Shown piece after piece: positions 41,131 to 48,313 of a stretch of 48,313 bases of DNA (position 1 is its first letter; each line of letters begins with the position of its first letter). The position numbers were made by a program, and so were the translations under genes. The notes beneath the pieces are model-generated. The model was not told the origin of the DNA and did no database searches. It saw only the letters and a list, made by a program, of their open reading frames with translations. Origin of the DNA: Planctomycetota bacterium (GTDB lineage Bacteria; Planctomycetota; MHYJ01; WSZJ01; JACPWG01); assembly GCA_016197205.1 (NCBI GenBank), contig JACPWG010000157.1, positions 1-48,313 of the forward strand. Reading direction: 5' to 3'.

Positions 41131-41940
41131 ATGATTCGTCGCTGGATCCCGGTCACGGCAGTCGTGGGACTCCTCGCGCTCGCCGCAGGACTCGCATCCG
41201 CGCCCGTCGCGGACGGAGCAGGAGCAGGCACCGGCGGCGCGACCCTCCGAGTGGCGACCTACAACATCAAGCATGCGCTCGGCATGGACGGACACATCGA
41301 CCTCGATCGGATCGCGGGCGTCGTCTCCGGGTTCGACGTCATCGGGCTGCAGGAAGTCGATCGCCACAACCCTCGCTCGAGCTTTCGCGACCAGGCACGC
41401 CACATCGCCGACCGGCTCGGGATGCAACACGTCTTCGTGGCGAATCGGTACCTCCTCCCCTTCCACCTGGCCGGCGCGGGAAATGCCATCCTCACGCGGC
41501 AGCCGATCCTCTACAGCAAAAACTACCTCCTGTACAAACCGGACGGCGTCGAGCAGCGCGGCATGTTGCGCGCCGACCTGCGCATCGGCGACGTTCCGGT
41601 GCATGTCTACTGCTGCCACCTCGGCCTGAACGCCGCCGAACGGGACCACCAGCTCCGACAGGTCCTCGACATCACGCGGCAGGTGGGCGGCAATCGGATT
41701 CTCCTCGGGGACTTCAACACGCGCGACTACGCCGCGCAGCTTCGCATCCTCTCCAACGTCTACCCGGAGGCCTTCGTCGTCGCGGGCATCGGACAGCGCT
41801 TCACGTTTCGCTCGGATCACCCGACGATCAAGATCGATCACATCTTCGTTTCGGGTTTCACGCCTCGCCTCTCCTGGGTGATCGACTCCCAGGCGTCCGA
41901 TCATCGCGCCCTTGCGGCCGAGCTGCGTATCGGCGGATAG
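41131..41940 (+). CDS. Secreted endonuclease/exonuclease/phosphatase (EEP) family hydrolase
   Basis: Protein of 269 residues. ATG 41131 follows GGAGG (41119-41123) by 7 nt and begins a signal peptide (VTAVVGLLALAAGLASAPVADG). A longer frame from 40918 is rejected. All EEP metal and catalytic motifs are present: RVATYNIKHAL, IGLQEVDRHN, HVYCCHLGLN, LLGDFNTRDY and SDHRALAAEL at the end. This superfamily cleaves phosphodiester bonds in nucleic acids, phosphoinositides or sphingomyelin; a signal peptide suggests an extracytoplasmic phosphodiesterase. The coding sequence ends inside an 8-bp tandem repeat (41925-41988) that supplies the last codons and the stop. Confidence 0.9.
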   Translation: MIRRWIPVTAVVGLLALAAGLASAPVADGAGAGTGGATLRVATYNIKHALGMDGHIDLDRIAGVVSGFDVIGLQEVDRHNPRSSFRDQARHIADRLGMQHVFVANRYLLPFHLAGAGNAILTRQPILYSKNYLLYKPDGVEQRGMLRADLRIGDVPVHVYCCHLGLNAAERDHQLRQVLDITRQVGGNRILLGDFNTRDYAAQLRILSNVYPEAFVVAGIGQRFTFRSDHPTIKIDHIFVSGFTPRLSWVIDSQASDHRALAAELRIGG

Positions 41941-41988
41941 GCGGATAGGCGGATAGGCGGATCGGCGGATCGGCGGATCGGCGGACAG
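41925..41988 (+). repeat. 8-bp tandem repeat GCGGATAG/GCGGATCG
   Basis: Seven units from 41933 to 41988 (three GCGGATAG, three GCGGATCG, one GCGGACAG), preceded by the degenerate unit GCGTATCG. The stop codon of the EEP gene is the TAG of the first unit. Confidence 0.9.
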
Positions 41989-42081
41989 GCCTTCGCCGAC
42001 CGGGGCCAAGGGAGGGCCGGCGGCGCGCGTGACCGCCCGGTACGACCCCGCCGGTTGCGTTCTAATTTATGTCCCTTCCGG

Positions 42082-42110
42082 TTGATTCCCGCCCGCCCTT
42101 CCGGTAGAAT
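42082..42110 (+). promoter_or_regulatory. Promoter for the secreted-protein gene at 42192
   Basis: TTGATT (42082-42087) and TAGAAT (42105-42110) are 17 bp apart, about 80 bp upstream of the start codon. Confidence 0.55.
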
Positions 42111-42191
42111 ACGCCCGTCGATCCCCCCAAACCCCCCGCGCCCCAGGTCGCAGGGGGCCCGCACACGCATCCGGCCAAGGAGGGAAGCCCC

Positions 42192-43532
42192 ATGCGCGTC
42201 GTCCGCCAGCTCGCCGCTTGGTCGCTCTGCCTTTTCCTGCTCGCCCCCGCGTGGGCCCAGGACCCGGCCCCGCGGGCCGCGCCGGACCCCGCCGGGAGCG
42301 TCCTCGGACTGTGGAAGATCTCCGGCACGGACGGCTCGCGAGGCAAATACGCGGGCGACGTGGATTTCATCGCGGCGTCCGCCGGTCTCACCGCCACCGC
42401 CGTCCTCAAGTACGCCGACGGCCGGGACGCGAACTGGGCGGGCACGGCGCGCCAAAACGGCAACCTGCTGGTCGTCGAGTACGTCCTCGCCCCGACCGGC
42501 GCGCTCGACCGCCTCGACCTCGACACGGCCGGCGCCTCGGCCCATCCCGCGCCCGCCAAGAAAATCAAGGGGGAGTTCCGCCTCACCCCCTCCGGCAAGT
42601 CCCTCATCGGGAAGTTCTCGTCCGAGGATGACCGCTCCCTGGGCGGCGCAGCCGAGATGACGCGGCGCGTCACGCGCGTCGCCCGCGTCTACCCGGAAAA
42701 GGTCGGCGCCCCGCTGCTGGATCCGTTCACGATCTCCATCTTCGGACGCGACCTGCCGCCGAAGAACGCCCTCGCGCCCGGGGACATCTCCTTCGGGGAC
42801 GCGAACATCACCGTCGAAGAGATCGTCTCCGTGAACACGGCCCGTTCGCAGATCAAGGTCAAGCTGCGCCTGCGCCACGGCACGGCGACTGGCAAGAAGG
42901 ACGTGACGGTCAAGGGCGTGACCGGCTCGCAGCTCCTCGACGTCCTGCCCTCGAAGAACGTGTTCGTCGGCCTGGGGGACGGCAACACCGACGGCGTGCC
43001 GTGGGACGAGTACATCGGCGACTGGGGGATCCGGTCCCTGATGAAGGACCTCAAGGCGATCCCGCTCGCCTCGGGCCGCGACGGCCCGTGGTACCACATC
43101 GACCGCAAGAACGTGTTCTGGTACTTCAAGCTCGCTCTCGACAAGAAGGCGTTCGCGGAGGGAATGGCGTTCGAGGGCTCCATCGGCGCGTTCGACGGCC
43201 ACGCTCACTCGGGCGTCGGCCCGTCCTGGCCGCCGGTCGAGACCACCGAGTACTTCATGGGCGCGGACGGCGCCGACATTCACCTGCCCGGCGCGGCGCG
43301 CTTCGCCGCCTTCCTGTACAACGGTTGCTGGTCGATGCGCTACTTCAGCGACGTGCTCACCGCGGTGAATCCGACCGGCGCGTACTTCGGCTGCAACGAC
43401 ATGGCGAACGCAAGCGAGTCGACCGGGTGGTTCATCAAAATGATGATGCAGGGCAAGACGCCCGACGACATCGTCCGGAAGCTGAACACGTTTGAAGGGG
43501 CGGGCGACATCTCCTACCGGGCCGGGCGGTAG
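42192..43532 (+). CDS. Secreted multidomain protein, possible caspase-like (clan CD) cysteine peptidase
   Basis: Protein of 446 residues. The ATG at 42192 follows AAGGAGGGAAG. Residues 1-22 are a signal peptide (cut at AWAQD). Residues 35-155 are a beta-rich domain (GLWKISGTDGSRGKYAGDVD, then IKGEFRLTPSGKSLIGKFS). Residues 170-255 resemble an IPT/Ig-like domain (PFTISIFGRDLPPKNALAPG). Residues 258-440 open with VFVGLGDGNTDG and carry a His site FDGHAHSGVG (H337/H339) and, 40 residues later, FLYNGCWSMRYF with C379. This His-Gly and strand-Cys order recalls clan CD peptidases (gingipain/caspase fold), but the match is by pattern only. The product is exported; no partner gene is evident. Confidence 0.7.
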   Translation: MRVVRQLAAWSLCLFLLAPAWAQDPAPRAAPDPAGSVLGLWKISGTDGSRGKYAGDVDFIAASAGLTATAVLKYADGRDANWAGTARQNGNLLVVEYVLAPTGALDRLDLDTAGASAHPAPAKKIKGEFRLTPSGKSLIGKFSSEDDRSLGGAAEMTRRVTRVARVYPEKVGAPLLDPFTISIFGRDLPPKNALAPGDISFGDANITVEEIVSVNTARSQIKVKLRLRHGTATGKKDVTVKGVTGSQLLDVLPSKNVFVGLGDGNTDGVPWDEYIGDWGIRSLMKDLKAIPLASGRDGPWYHIDRKNVFWYFKLALDKKAFAEGMAFEGSIGAFDGHAHSGVGPSWPPVETTEYFMGADGADIHLPGAARFAAFLYNGCWSMRYFSDVLTAVNPTGAYFGCNDMANASESTGWFIKMMMQGKTPDDIVRKLNTFEGAGDISYRAGR

Positions 43533-43593
43533 GCGCCGCGGTGATCGTGCGGGCGCGAGCGTGCACGCGTCCGCTCCATGGACCGTTCTTTGG

Positions 43594-44400
43594 ATGAGCT
43601 TCATGAGCCGTGCATTCGCCGCCGCCGCGTTCGCCCTTTTTTTGGGTCTCGCTCTCGCGAGCTCGGTTCGGGCTGAGGGGGAGGGACAAAAGGCGAAGGA
43701 CTTGATCGAGAAGCTCCTGAAGGCCAAGCCGGACGATTTCGACCCGATCGCGGAGGAGCTGCAGAAGCTGGGCGAGCCCGCGGTGGCGGAGCTGATCGGC
43801 CTGTTGAAGAGCGAGGACGCCAAAGTCTACCGCAAGGCGTATCGCGCGCTCGCCGCCTTTCACGAGGAGGCGGTCTATCCGCTGGCCGCCGCGCTTGCCG
43901 GCTCGAGCCCGCGCGTGCGGTTCCAGCTCGCGGAGCTGCTGGGCGGCTTGCGGGACGTCCTGGCCCTGGACGCGCTCATGGAGCTGGTGACGGACGCGAC
44001 GCGGCATCCGACCCCGCCCCGGGAAGCGGGCCCGGTGCGGCGCCTCTGCGACACGGCGTACCTGGCCTTCCACCGGATCCAGGCCCGGGAGTCGGTGAAT
44101 CCGCAGGAGTACCACGTCCTGGACGCCGCGGCGCGTGACCAGTCGATCGAAGACCTGAAAAAGTGGTGGGGGAACCGGCGGGACCGCGTCATGGTGCCGC
44201 GCTGGATCGAGGCGCTCGCCAGCCCGCACCTGGGCTGTCGCAAGGGCGCCTACGAGCGGCTATCGTCCGTCGTGAAGGACGGCCCGGCCTACGACCCCGC
44301 CGCGGCGCCGGAACCGCGGAAGGCGGCGGCGGAGGCGTGGGGGAAGTGGCTGGAGGCGAACCGCGCGCGGTTCGAGACGGGCGCCTATCCGGTGAAGTGA
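43594..44400 (+). CDS. Exported HEAT-like repeat protein
   Basis: Protein of 268 residues. The ATG at 43594 (or 43603) begins a signal peptide (AFAAAAFALFLGLALASSVRAEG); no strong ribosome site is seen. Residues about 40-150 form HEAT/armadillo-like helical pairs (AKPDDFDPIAEELQKLGEPA, VAELIGLLKSEDAKVYRKA, YRALAAFHEEAVYPLAAALA). The C-terminal half is also helical (SIEDLKKWWGNRRDRVMVPR). There are no catalytic residues. It may serve as a binding scaffold. It lies 61 bp after the gene at 42192 and could share its transcript. Confidence 0.7.
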   Translation: MSFMSRAFAAAAFALFLGLALASSVRAEGEGQKAKDLIEKLLKAKPDDFDPIAEELQKLGEPAVAELIGLLKSEDAKVYRKAYRALAAFHEEAVYPLAAALAGSSPRVRFQLAELLGGLRDVLALDALMELVTDATRHPTPPREAGPVRRLCDTAYLAFHRIQARESVNPQEYHVLDAAARDQSIEDLKKWWGNRRDRVMVPRWIEALASPHLGCRKGAYERLSSVVKDGPAYDPAAAPEPRKAAAEAWGKWLEANRARFETGAYPVK

Positions 44401-44409
44401 GGGGCGCGC

Positions 44410-44472
44410 GGCGCAACTCCAACGGCCAAGGTCCGACTCCAATCGACTCCAACGCCAACCACCAACGCCAAC
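44410..44472 (+). repeat. CAACTCCAA-type dispersed repeat, copy 2
   Basis: The segment starts GCGCAACTCCAACGGCCAAG and continues with CCAATCGACTCC and short CCAACGCCAACCACC repeats. It matches 17030-17092 in reverse orientation. It lies between two converging genes. Confidence 0.6.
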
Positions 44473-44575
44473 GGCGCGTGGAGGGGTGACCATCGTCAGG
44501 CGGGACGGTAGCCGCGGTCGTCCGCGCCGCTCAGAGCGCGCGAGGTAGTAGCAAGCCGCGTGCGTCAGCAGCCGC

Positions 44576-45325
44576 CTAGGAGAAGCACCCCACCCCGTCC
44601 ATCACCGGGTACGACGCCTTGCCGCCGCCCTTCGATGCCCAGTAGCTCTTGCGCGCGGGAACCGACACCAGCTCCCACTCCGGCAAGACCACCGCCGTCA
44701 GCTCCCGCCCGTGTACGCACCCCGTGTCGATGCCGACCGCCCAAGGCGAGACGAGCGCGCGGTCCACGACCGTGTGGCCGAAAATCACCCGCTCCGGTCC
44801 CCGCCAATGGTTCGTCCAGAAGGTCCAGCCGGCCGGCGCCTTCGAGGGCCAGTAGCTCTTCGTCGCCGGCGGACACACGCACTGCGCGTGCAGCAGCGTA
44901 TGCGGGAGCTGTGCCTCGATGGGGACTCCCGGCAGCACCCCCGCATGTACGACCACGGCGTTCGCCTCCGGAATGCGCACGTAGAGCGGCAGCGTAGCGA
45001 ACCACTCGAAGTGGCGATGGTCCAGCGCGCGGCGCGTGTGCGCGTGGTCCGGGATGAGCGCCTCCGGCGCACGCCCGCGCTGCCGCAGGTGCTTGTCCTC
45101 GTGGTTGCCGAGGATGCACTCGTGGCGCATCGCGAGCTCCACGCACTCGCGCGGCTTCGGACCGCGATCCACGAGGTCCCCGGTGAAGAGCACGCGATCG
45201 CCTGACGTCACGGCGAGCCGATCGAGAAGCTCGAGCGTCTCATCGAGGCAGCCGTGCAGGTCGCCAATGACAATGGTGCGGGCGGCGGGAATGGGACTAC
45301 CCCCCTCAACGCTGCACCCGAACAT
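44576..45325 (-). CDS. Calcineurin-like metallophosphatase (PrpA/ApaH-type)
   Basis: Protein of 249 residues from ATG 45325; the frame is open to 45448, with an ATG at 45415 as alternative. The start is uncertain because no site has a good ribosome sequence. Dinuclear metal motifs occur in order: IVIGDLHGC, LFTGDLVDRG, ILGNHEDKHL, then VVVHAGVLPG and VIFGHTVVD. This pattern fits the PP1/PP2A-like bacterial protein phosphatases and ApaH relatives, which act on phosphoprotein or dinucleoside polyphosphates. There is no signal peptide. With two Ser/Thr kinases in the window, a protein phosphatase role is reasonable but unproven. Confidence 0.85.
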   Translation of the reverse strand: MFGCSVEGGSPIPAARTIVIGDLHGCLDETLELLDRLAVTSGDRVLFTGDLVDRGPKPRECVELAMRHECILGNHEDKHLRQRGRAPEALIPDHAHTRRALDHRHFEWFATLPLYVRIPEANAVVVHAGVLPGVPIEAQLPHTLLHAQCVCPPATKSYWPSKAPAGWTFWTNHWRGPERVIFGHTVVDRALVSPWAVGIDTGCVHGRELTAVVLPEWELVSVPARKSYWASKGGGKASYPVMDGVGCFS

Positions 45326-45424
45326 CGATGCGTGAGCGCCTCGCGGTGCGGCGGTTTCGACGGGCGCACGGCTTGACGGTATGCCGATAGACACGGCGTA
45401 ACCGTTCACGTGCATGCGCGTTTC

Positions 45425-45505
45425 ACCACGGAGGCACGGAGGAACCACGGAGAGAACGGGGAATCCAAAGAAAGTCCTCCGTGAAGTCTCCGTGTCTCCG
45501 TGGTC
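45425..45505. repeat. Inverted CCACGGAGGCACGGAGG repeat
   Basis: ACCACGGAGGCACGGAGGA near the left and TCCTCCGTGAAGTCTCCGTG with GTCTCCGTGGT at the right form an imperfect inverted repeat. It starts the 936-bp gap 45326-46261, which is filled by repeats and contains no credible gene. Confidence 0.65.
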
Positions 45506-45792
45506 AAATCACCCTGCCAGTGTACGGTTACGAAACGGCGAGCCCTCCCCGAGGTTCATCCGGAATTCGGGGGCGCCGGGTCTCAGCTTGGCGATTTGAG
45601 ATTTGAAACTTGAAATGCGGGATGCGAGCTTCGGGCTTTCGATCCCTACTGCGCAACTTCTGGAAAGCACTTCGAGATATTCGCGAGGCCGGCCATTCGA
45701 AACCACAGAGACTCGAAGTCACGAAGACCACAAAGGCGCTTTTCGGCCGAGCCAAACTCGCCCCCCTCAGTGACGGTCCTTCGTGGTCTTCG

Positions 45793-45912
45793 TGGCTTGA
45801 TGGCTTGATGGCTTGATGGCTTGGTGGCTTGGTGGCTTGGTGGCTTGGTGGCTTGGTGGCTTGGTGGCTTGATGGCTTGATGGCTTGGTGGCTTGGTGGC
45901 TTGGTGGCTTGG
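45793..45912 (+). repeat. 8-bp tandem repeat TGGCTTGG/TGGCTTGA
   Basis: Fifteen consecutive 8-bp units differ only in the last base (A or G), followed by a degenerate unit TGGTTTCG. The opposite strand reads as an octapeptide-like ATKPPSHQ pattern, which is not a gene. A second 8-bp satellite with a different unit is at 41925-41988. Confidence 0.95.
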
Positions 45913-45997
45913 TGGTTTCGTCGTCCGTTTGGGTTTCGGGCCTTCGCCCGAGTTGGACCCCTACCGTTCGGGATGGTGAGTTCTCGGCAAGAAGTTC

Positions 45998-46124
45998 GGC
46001 CTGGCTCAAACTGCCGCCGACGTCTTGCGAGGCCGACTACGAGGGATCGCTTCGTGGGCACGGCGGCGCCGTGCCCCTACGGGTCGCAGGCGATCGCGAG
46101 CGTGGCCGGTATTTGAACCATGCC
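45998..46124. mobile_element. Short-form element, copy S3
   Basis: The 127-bp element has ends GGCCTGGCTCAAAC and ATTTGAACCATGCC (inverted repeat, 11 of 14 matching) and one hairpin GTGGGCACGGC-GGC-GCCGTGCCC followed by CTAC (46054-46080). No target duplication remains. Confidence 0.75.
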
Positions 46125-46153
46125 CTGAGTCTCGAGTCCGTGGACGGCCCGAG

Positions 46154-46206
46154 TTGAAAATTGAGCCTTGAGTCTTGATTGAGCCTTGAGCATTGAGAAT
46201 TGAGCC
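46154..46206. repeat. TTGAGCCTTGAGCATTGAG-type tract
   Basis: Irregular direct repeats of TTGAGCCTTGAG, TTGAGCATTGAG and TTGAAAATTGAG, related to the arms at 35135-35283. It lies 3' of the GGDEF-AAA gene. Confidence 0.65.
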
Positions 46207-46261
46207 TTCGCCTTTGGGTTTCGGGCCTGCGCCCGATTTGGGATTTGGGATTTTTCCCACC

Positions 46262-47755
46262 CTACCCCGCCCCCTTCCCCCACGCCCGCCGCGCCTCCAG
46301 CGCCGCCTGCAAATCGGCCGGCAAGTCGCCCCTGCCTAGCGACGCCACTTCCCAGCTCGTGCCTGCGCGTCGCACCTTCCGCTCCAGGAGCAGTCGGCGC
46401 ACCGACTCCTCCACGTAGAGCGGATTGCCGCCGCACGCCTCCACCAGCGTGAGGTCCAGGTCCGGGCTGAACGGGCGGTTCGGCAGCATCGCGGACAACA
46501 TTTCCGAGACGTGCTCCGGCCCGAACGGCGACACCGCGACTTCCCGCAACCCGCCCGTTCCCTCCAGCTCCCGCAGCGGGCCCGCCTCCCCACGCGGCTT
46601 CCCCCAGGCGTCCCGCTCCTGTTCGGCGTAGGCCGTCACCAGGAGCACGCGACCGCGCGGCAGCCGAGAAAGCACCTTCACCAGCTCGACCGTCGCCGGG
46701 TCTGCGAAGCCCAAGTCGTCCAGGAAGACATGGACCGGCCGCTGCGCGGAAAGTTCGACGAGCGTCTGTACGATGCCTTCGAACGAATACCGAGGCCTCT
46801 CCTCGGGCGAGATCCAGCGCTCCCGACCGCGCCGCGCCGTCGCGCGGGCGAGCGAGGGGAGCAGTTCCCGCGCCGCCGCGCGGATCTCGTCGGGCAGCGC
46901 CTCGGCCACCCGATCCACTTCCTCGAGCGAGCCTGCGAGATGCCGTTCCAGCGGGCCGACGAGGGGCGCGAGCGGCCGCTCGCCGCGCTTGCACTCGCAC
47001 GACAGGCGGAGCTCCGAGCCCGGCAGCCGTGCCAGCTCGGACAGCAGCCGGCTCTTCCCCGAGCCGCGCCGTCCCGTGATGCCGACGGCCAGGTTCCGGC
47101 CGGCGGCGACGTCGCGCGCGGCGGCGGCGTAGGCCTCCTTCTCCCGCTCCCTCCCCACGAAGCGGCGGCACGGGATCGCCTTCTGGGCCTGAAATTCCCG
47201 GAGGAAGCTCCCCTCGACCCGCGCGATGTGACTGACGCGGTTTCGCCCCAGCCTCTTCGATACGTAGAGCGCCTGGTCCGCCGCCTCCAGGAGCGTTTCC
47301 GCGTCTCCGCCGTCGCGCGGAAAGGTCGCCGCGCCGATCGACAGCGAAAGCGACAGCGGCTCCGCGCCGGGTGAAGGCCGGAACCCCGCCTGCGCCACCG
47401 CGACGCGTACCCGCTCGCCCACGTCCAGCGCCGTCGCCTCGTCCGCGCCCGGCAGCACCGCCACGAACTCGTCCCCCGCGTACCGGCAGGGGACGTCCCC
47501 ATCGCGCATCCCCGTGCGAAACGACCGGGCCACGACGCGGAGGACGGCGTCCCCGACCGCGTGGCCGTGCTGATCGTTGACCTGTTTGAAATGGTCCGCG
47601 TCGATCATGAGGACCGAGAGGCTCGGCGGCCGCTTCCCTTGCCAGTCCACCTCCTCCGACAAGTAGCGGTTGAGGTAGCGGCGGTTGAAGAGGCCCGTCA
47701 GCTCGTCCGTGAAGGCCAGGCGGGAAAGGTCGTCCGGGGTCGTCGGGGTCGGCAT
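46262..47755 (-). CDS. GGDEF diguanylate cyclase fused to AAA-type ATPase
   Basis: Protein of 497 residues. The GGDEF domain (about 10-175) has FTDELTGLFNRRYLNRYL, DADHFKQVNDQHGH, the catalytic motif AGDEF at 93-97 (an active variant of GGDEF in some proteins), and the inhibitory-site motif RDGD at 84-87, exactly five residues before it. It should make c-di-GMP from two GTP and be product-inhibited. Residues 198-490 are a STAND/AAA_16-type ATPase: FVGREREKEAY, Walker A GRRGSGKS (228-235), Walker B VHVFLDDLGFAD, then CGGNPLYVEESVRRLL. There is no sensor or DNA-binding domain. The start follows the upstream membrane-protein gene by 11 bp, so they are probably one operon. The ribosome site is weak (GAAAAG). 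Confidence 0.9.
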   Translation of the reverse strand: MPTPTTPDDLSRLAFTDELTGLFNRRYLNRYLSEEVDWQGKRPPSLSVLMIDADHFKQVNDQHGHAVGDAVLRVVARSFRTGMRDGDVPCRYAGDEFVAVLPGADEATALDVGERVRVAVAQAGFRPSPGAEPLSLSLSIGAATFPRDGGDAETLLEAADQALYVSKRLGRNRVSHIARVEGSFLREFQAQKAIPCRRFVGREREKEAYAAAARDVAAGRNLAVGITGRRGSGKSRLLSELARLPGSELRLSCECKRGERPLAPLVGPLERHLAGSLEEVDRVAEALPDEIRAAARELLPSLARATARRGRERWISPEERPRYSFEGIVQTLVELSAQRPVHVFLDDLGFADPATVELVKVLSRLPRGRVLLVTAYAEQERDAWGKPRGEAGPLRELEGTGGLREVAVSPFGPEHVSEMLSAMLPNRPFSPDLDLTLVEACGGNPLYVEESVRRLLLERKVRRAGTSWEVASLGRGDLPADLQAALEARRAWGKGAG

Positions 47756-47766
47756 CTTTTCAACTA

Positions 47767-48204
47767 CTAAAACGCGACGAGCAGCACGATGAGCAGAGCC
47801 AGGATCGCCCCCGCCACCCCCGCGAGACAGGCGAGCTTCGCCTCGTTCAACCCCACGCGCGAACCCGATGCCTCGAGCCGGTAGATGGCCACCTGGCCCA
47901 GGAGGATCGCCAGCGTCGGCAGCGCGAGGACGAAAAAAGCGGAGATCGGACCGACCTGCGGGGTCCCCGCGGTGGGCCCGAGCAGTCTCACCAGGACCCC
48001 GATGCCCTGCAGGATCCCGAGCCCGCCCAAGCCCAGCGCGACCCAGGAGAGGCGCGCCCGCCCCGGCCGCCCGGCCGGCTGCTCCTTGGACTCACCGCTC
48101 TGGTCTCGTGGGCCCCCGCCGGCAGGCTCGCCGGAGGTCGCGCTCGCGGCCGCGGCCGCGGCGGCAGCCGGGCCGCCCGTCGCCTGCGCGGCCGCCCGGG
48201 GCAA
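47767..48204 (-). CDS. Small DUF4190-like membrane protein, possibly 5'-truncated
   Basis: The visible 145 residues start at a TTG (48204) preceded directly by an in-frame TAA. The first 50 residues are Ala/Gly/Pro-rich low complexity. Three hydrophobic segments follow (WVALGLGGLGILQGIGVLVRLL, ISAFFVLALPTLAILLGQVA, LACLAGVAGAILALLIVLLVAF), with LEASGSRVGLNEAKLA between the last two, the pattern of DUF4190-type proteins. The start lies at the boundary with the AT-rich end of the window, so the true N-terminus may have been cut off by a sequence junction. Function unknown; probably co-transcribed with the GGDEF-AAA gene. Confidence 0.6.
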   Translation of the reverse strand: MPRAAAQATGGPAAAAAAAASATSGEPAGGGPRDQSGESKEQPAGRPGRARLSWVALGLGGLGILQGIGVLVRLLGPTAGTPQVGPISAFFVLALPTLAILLGQVAIYRLEASGSRVGLNEAKLACLAGVAGAILALLIVLLVAF

Positions 48205-48205
48205 T

Positions 48206-48313
48206 TAAACAAAAGAAAAACGCCTATTTAAACTCAGTATTGGTATTTGTGAGTAATCCGGAACTGTTTCATTTTTTGAAAAGAAATATTTTATTAGTGC
48301 ACTTAAATTATAG
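48206..48313. other. Abruptly AT-rich terminal segment
   Basis: The last 108 bases are about one quarter to one third G+C, against about 70% in the rest of the window, and the change happens within a few bases. There is no gene, and poly-A and poly-T runs are frequent. It is either foreign DNA or a chimeric join at a contig end. Confidence 0.8.

Noticed and set aside
40572..41948. Plus-strand frame of 458 codons over the EEP hydrolase
   Set aside because: Arg/Pro/Ser-rich shadow in another frame of a gene that shows all EEP motifs.
45767..46061. Minus-strand frames with repeated ATKPPSHQ octapeptides
   Set aside because: They are translations of the 8-bp satellite at 45793-45912 and have no start signals or homology.

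Overview
The window is about 70% G+C by eye and gene-dense, with a strong G/C bias in third codon positions. That bias leaves very long open frames antisense to real genes. Gene content points to a free-living Gram-negative-type bacterium, most likely Planctomycetota or a close relative: two Hanks-type Ser/Thr kinases (one with a transmembrane segment and a long TPR array), a Trx7/PDZ selenoprotein, many secreted proteins of unknown function, and a giant Ig-like repeat protein. The phylum is an inference from family content; no rRNA or other phylogenetic marker is present. I found no tRNA, rRNA, CRISPR array or phage gene.

Layout. 1-464: a trinucleotide repeat and the 5' part of a leftward gene cut by the window edge. 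849-6962: three rightward secreted or membrane proteins, the first an M6-like metallopeptidase. 6802-7463: a decayed leftward gene and a dispersed repeat. 7526-10556: leftward accA and a Ser/Thr kinase. 10762-18206: purL (with a PurS-like N-terminus) and purQ, separated by three nucleotidyltransferase-fold genes and a cluster of small inverted-repeat elements. 18428-28327: one 3299-residue secreted protein made of about 30 Ig-like modules plus TPRs. 28659-31244: a membrane protein and two toxin-antitoxin pairs transcribed divergently. 31430-35065: a hypothetical gene, the selenoprotein, and a rhodanese / alpha-beta hydrolase operon. 35724-45325: TPR kinase, aldo/keto reductase, EEP-family hydrolase, a possible caspase-like secreted protein, a HEAT-like protein and a calcineurin-like phosphatase. 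46262-48204: a GGDEF-AAA fusion protein behind a small membrane protein. The last 108 bases are abruptly AT-rich.

Most notable results. (1) The gene at 32605-33909 reads through two in-frame UGA codons spaced as in a CxxC thioredoxin site (UxxU). A stem-loop with a GGU-containing loop, fitting a bacterial SECIS, follows. Ordinary gene calling would lose the first 99 codons. (2) A family of short non-coding elements shares a terminal inverted repeat GGCATGGTTCAAATC. It has a long form (188 bp, two hairpins) and a short form (about 127 bp, one hairpin), five copies in all. One copy has an 8-bp target duplication, and the two long copies flank purQ in opposite orientations. (3) The giant modular protein carries a recent internal triplet duplication. 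(4) Several housekeeping or signalling enzymes (PurL, PurQ, the TPR kinase) carry low-complexity Gly/Ala/Arg/Ser inserts inside conserved domains.

Sigma-70-like promoters of the form TTGnnn-N16/18-TAnnnT precede several genes with consistent spacing. Start codons are often GTG with good Shine-Dalgarno sequences.
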